Origin: DATAYF01 sp036272735
GTDB lineage: Bacteria; Chloroflexota; Ktedonobacteria; Ktedonobacterales; Ktedonobacteraceae
Reading direction: 5' to 3'
NCBI GenBank assembly: GCA_036272735.1
Contig: DATAYF010000399.1
Span: 1-5,498, forward strand
Length of the DNA: 5,498 nt
The notes below the pieces were generated by a model, which was given only the letters and a program-made list of their open reading frames with translations, was not told the origin of the DNA and made no database searches. Below are positions 4,862 to 5,498 of the stretch, piece after piece. A program made the position numbers and the translations under genes. Within the stretch, counting starts at the first letter, position 1. Every line of letters begins with the position of its first letter.

Positions 4862-5099
4862 AACGCGTGGAACGACATGTCATCGGGCGTTCCCATGCGC
4901 GTTTCGCGCAATCGACGATCTCGCCTATGCTTCCAAGAATTTGTGGAACCTCGCGAATTATCATGTGCGCCAAGCCTTTCTTTCCCAGGGAAAATACCTG
5001 AACAATGCGGCGCTTTATCCTCTACTTAAAACGACAGATGCCTACAAAGCACTTCCTGCCAAAGTCGCCAATCAAGTACTCATCCAACTCGACACAGCC
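4858..5099 (+). pseudogene. tnpB: TnpB (RNA-guided transposon nuclease family), frameshifted N-terminal relic
   Basis: From the ATG at 4858, MKRVERHVIGRSHARF (frame 1) continues after a one-base loss at about 4906 as AIDDLAYASKNLWNLANYHV and onward to QVLIQLDTA in another frame, about 80 residues in all. This matches the helix-rich N-terminus of IS605/IS607-family TnpB (OrfB_HTH region), where the LWNLANY and VLIQLDTA-type segments are typical. The gene is cut at the TA of 5100-5101, where an IS630-family element begins; the RuvC nuclease core, zinc ribbon and the guide-RNA-coding right end are absent. TnpB relatives are about 350-450 residues, so four fifths is gone from this window. Frameshift plus truncation make it inactive. 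It may resume beyond the IS630 copy, outside the window. Confidence 0.78.
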
Positions 5100-5498
5100 T
5101 AGTGGACTGACCCGCCTCATTTGACAGCAGGAGGGATAAAGGGGTATCCTTGAGGAAGGAACAAACGCCAGAAGTTCCTGCAAGGAGGCCAGATGAAAAA
5201 GTATCTCGTGCAGCTCAGCCAAGAGCAACGCCAAAGCTTCCAGCAGATCGTCACAAGCGGGGTCGCATCGGCGCGCAAGATCATGCACGCCCAGATCTTA
5301 CTCAAAGCAGATAGCAGTGAAGCAGGTCCGGCCTGGTCAGATGAGCAGATCCAGCAGACCTTTGGGGTGGGACTCTCCACCGTCGAGCGGGTGCGCAAGC
5401 GCTTTGTCGAGAAAGGATTCGCTGATGCCCTCAATCGGCGTCCGCAGCCGGAGCGACCAGAGAAACGCAAGATCGCAGGAATGCAAGAAGCTCAGCTC
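5100..5498 (+). mobile_element. IS630-family insertion sequence, left part
   Basis: The tnpB reading stops at CCTAGT (5099-5104); IS630-family elements insert at TA and often at CTAG, so TA 5100-5101 is the likely target and the element end would be GTGGACTGACCCGCC onward. The transposase follows at 5193 in the same orientation with a 91-base leader. The right end, inverted repeat and second TA lie outside the window, so the boundary is inferred from where TnpB similarity ends. Confidence 0.6.
5193..5498 (+). CDS. IS630-family transposase, N-terminal part
   Basis: The first 102 residues of a gene that runs off the right edge with its frame intact. The visible part is the DNA-binding N-terminus of an IS630/Tc1-like transposase: MKKYLVQLSQEQRQ, then a helix ASARKIMHAQILLKAD (25-40), a helix-turn-helix with WSDEQIQQTFGVGLSTVERVRKRFVEKG (48-75), then DALNRRPQPERPEKRK, the usual linker before the DDE domain. 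The catalytic residues are not in the window. AAGGAGG at 5182-5188 lies 4 bases before the ATG at 5193, which fixes the start. The gene could be intact; nothing visible argues against it. It sits within the element that interrupts the tnpB relic. Confidence 0.88.
   Translation, partial: MKKYLVQLSQEQRQSFQQIVTSGVASARKIMHAQILLKADSSEAGPAWSDEQIQQTFGVGLSTVERVRKRFVEKGFADALNRRPQPERPEKRKIAGMQEAQL

Noticed and set aside
4722..4905. Single long frame 4722-5102 read as one 126-residue protein
   Set aside because: Its first part is out of frame with both the tnpA and tnpB readings; only the part from 4908 is the true TnpB frame, reached by a frameshift.

Overview
The window looks like an accessory, insertion-sequence-scarred stretch of a bacterial chromosome of moderate GC content. 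The mix of transposase relics (IS4, IS607-type tnpA/tnpB, IS630), an MFS_3-type exporter relic and a TetR/SDR pair would fit a large, transposon-rich genome such as a Ktedonobacteria-type Chloroflexota. That placement is inference from style, not from a marker gene.

Layout, left to right. (1) 2-340, the C-terminal 112 residues of a decarboxylating 6-phosphogluconate dehydrogenase (gnd), running in from the left. (2) 353-433, a short coding relic of the C-terminal tail of a mercuric-reductase-like flavoprotein disulfide reductase. (3) 448-1281, an apparently intact aquaporin/MIP channel. (4) 1332-1436, a second, divergent relic of the same flavoprotein tail on the opposite strand. (5) 1445-1936, the C-terminal part of an MFS exporter lacking its N-terminal half. 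(6) 2062-2406, the N-terminal part of an IS4-family transposase. (7) 2440-3069, an intact TetR-family regulator on the minus strand. (8) 3104-3202 and 3692-3790, two 92% identical direct copies of a regulatory region, separated by 489 bp with no recognisable gene. (9) 3793-4533, an intact short-chain dehydrogenase/reductase (SDR). (10) 4534-4771, a repeat-rich, hairpin-rich noncoding stretch. (11) 4772-5099, fused remains of an IS607-type tnpA end and a frameshifted tnpB start. (12) 5100-5498, the left end and transposase start of an IS630-family element that appears to have inserted into tnpB and runs out of the window.

The functional core is probably the divergent tetR / SDR pair. Each regulatory copy carries three 14-bp near-palindromes of one motif (RGACTGATTRGTCT-like) at identical spacing, 28 and 22 bp centre to centre. 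Copy 1 lies next to tetR and keeps a plausible tetR promoter, but its rightward -10 is degenerate. Copy 2 lies next to the SDR gene and keeps a good rightward promoter (TAGACT, 17 bp, TATACT). The simplest reading is a once-compact divergent tetR-operator-SDR cassette whose intergenic region was duplicated and split, with the TetR protein still able to reach both copies. The rest of the window is mostly decay products of insertion, deletion and recombination; the aquaporin is the only intact gene in the left half.
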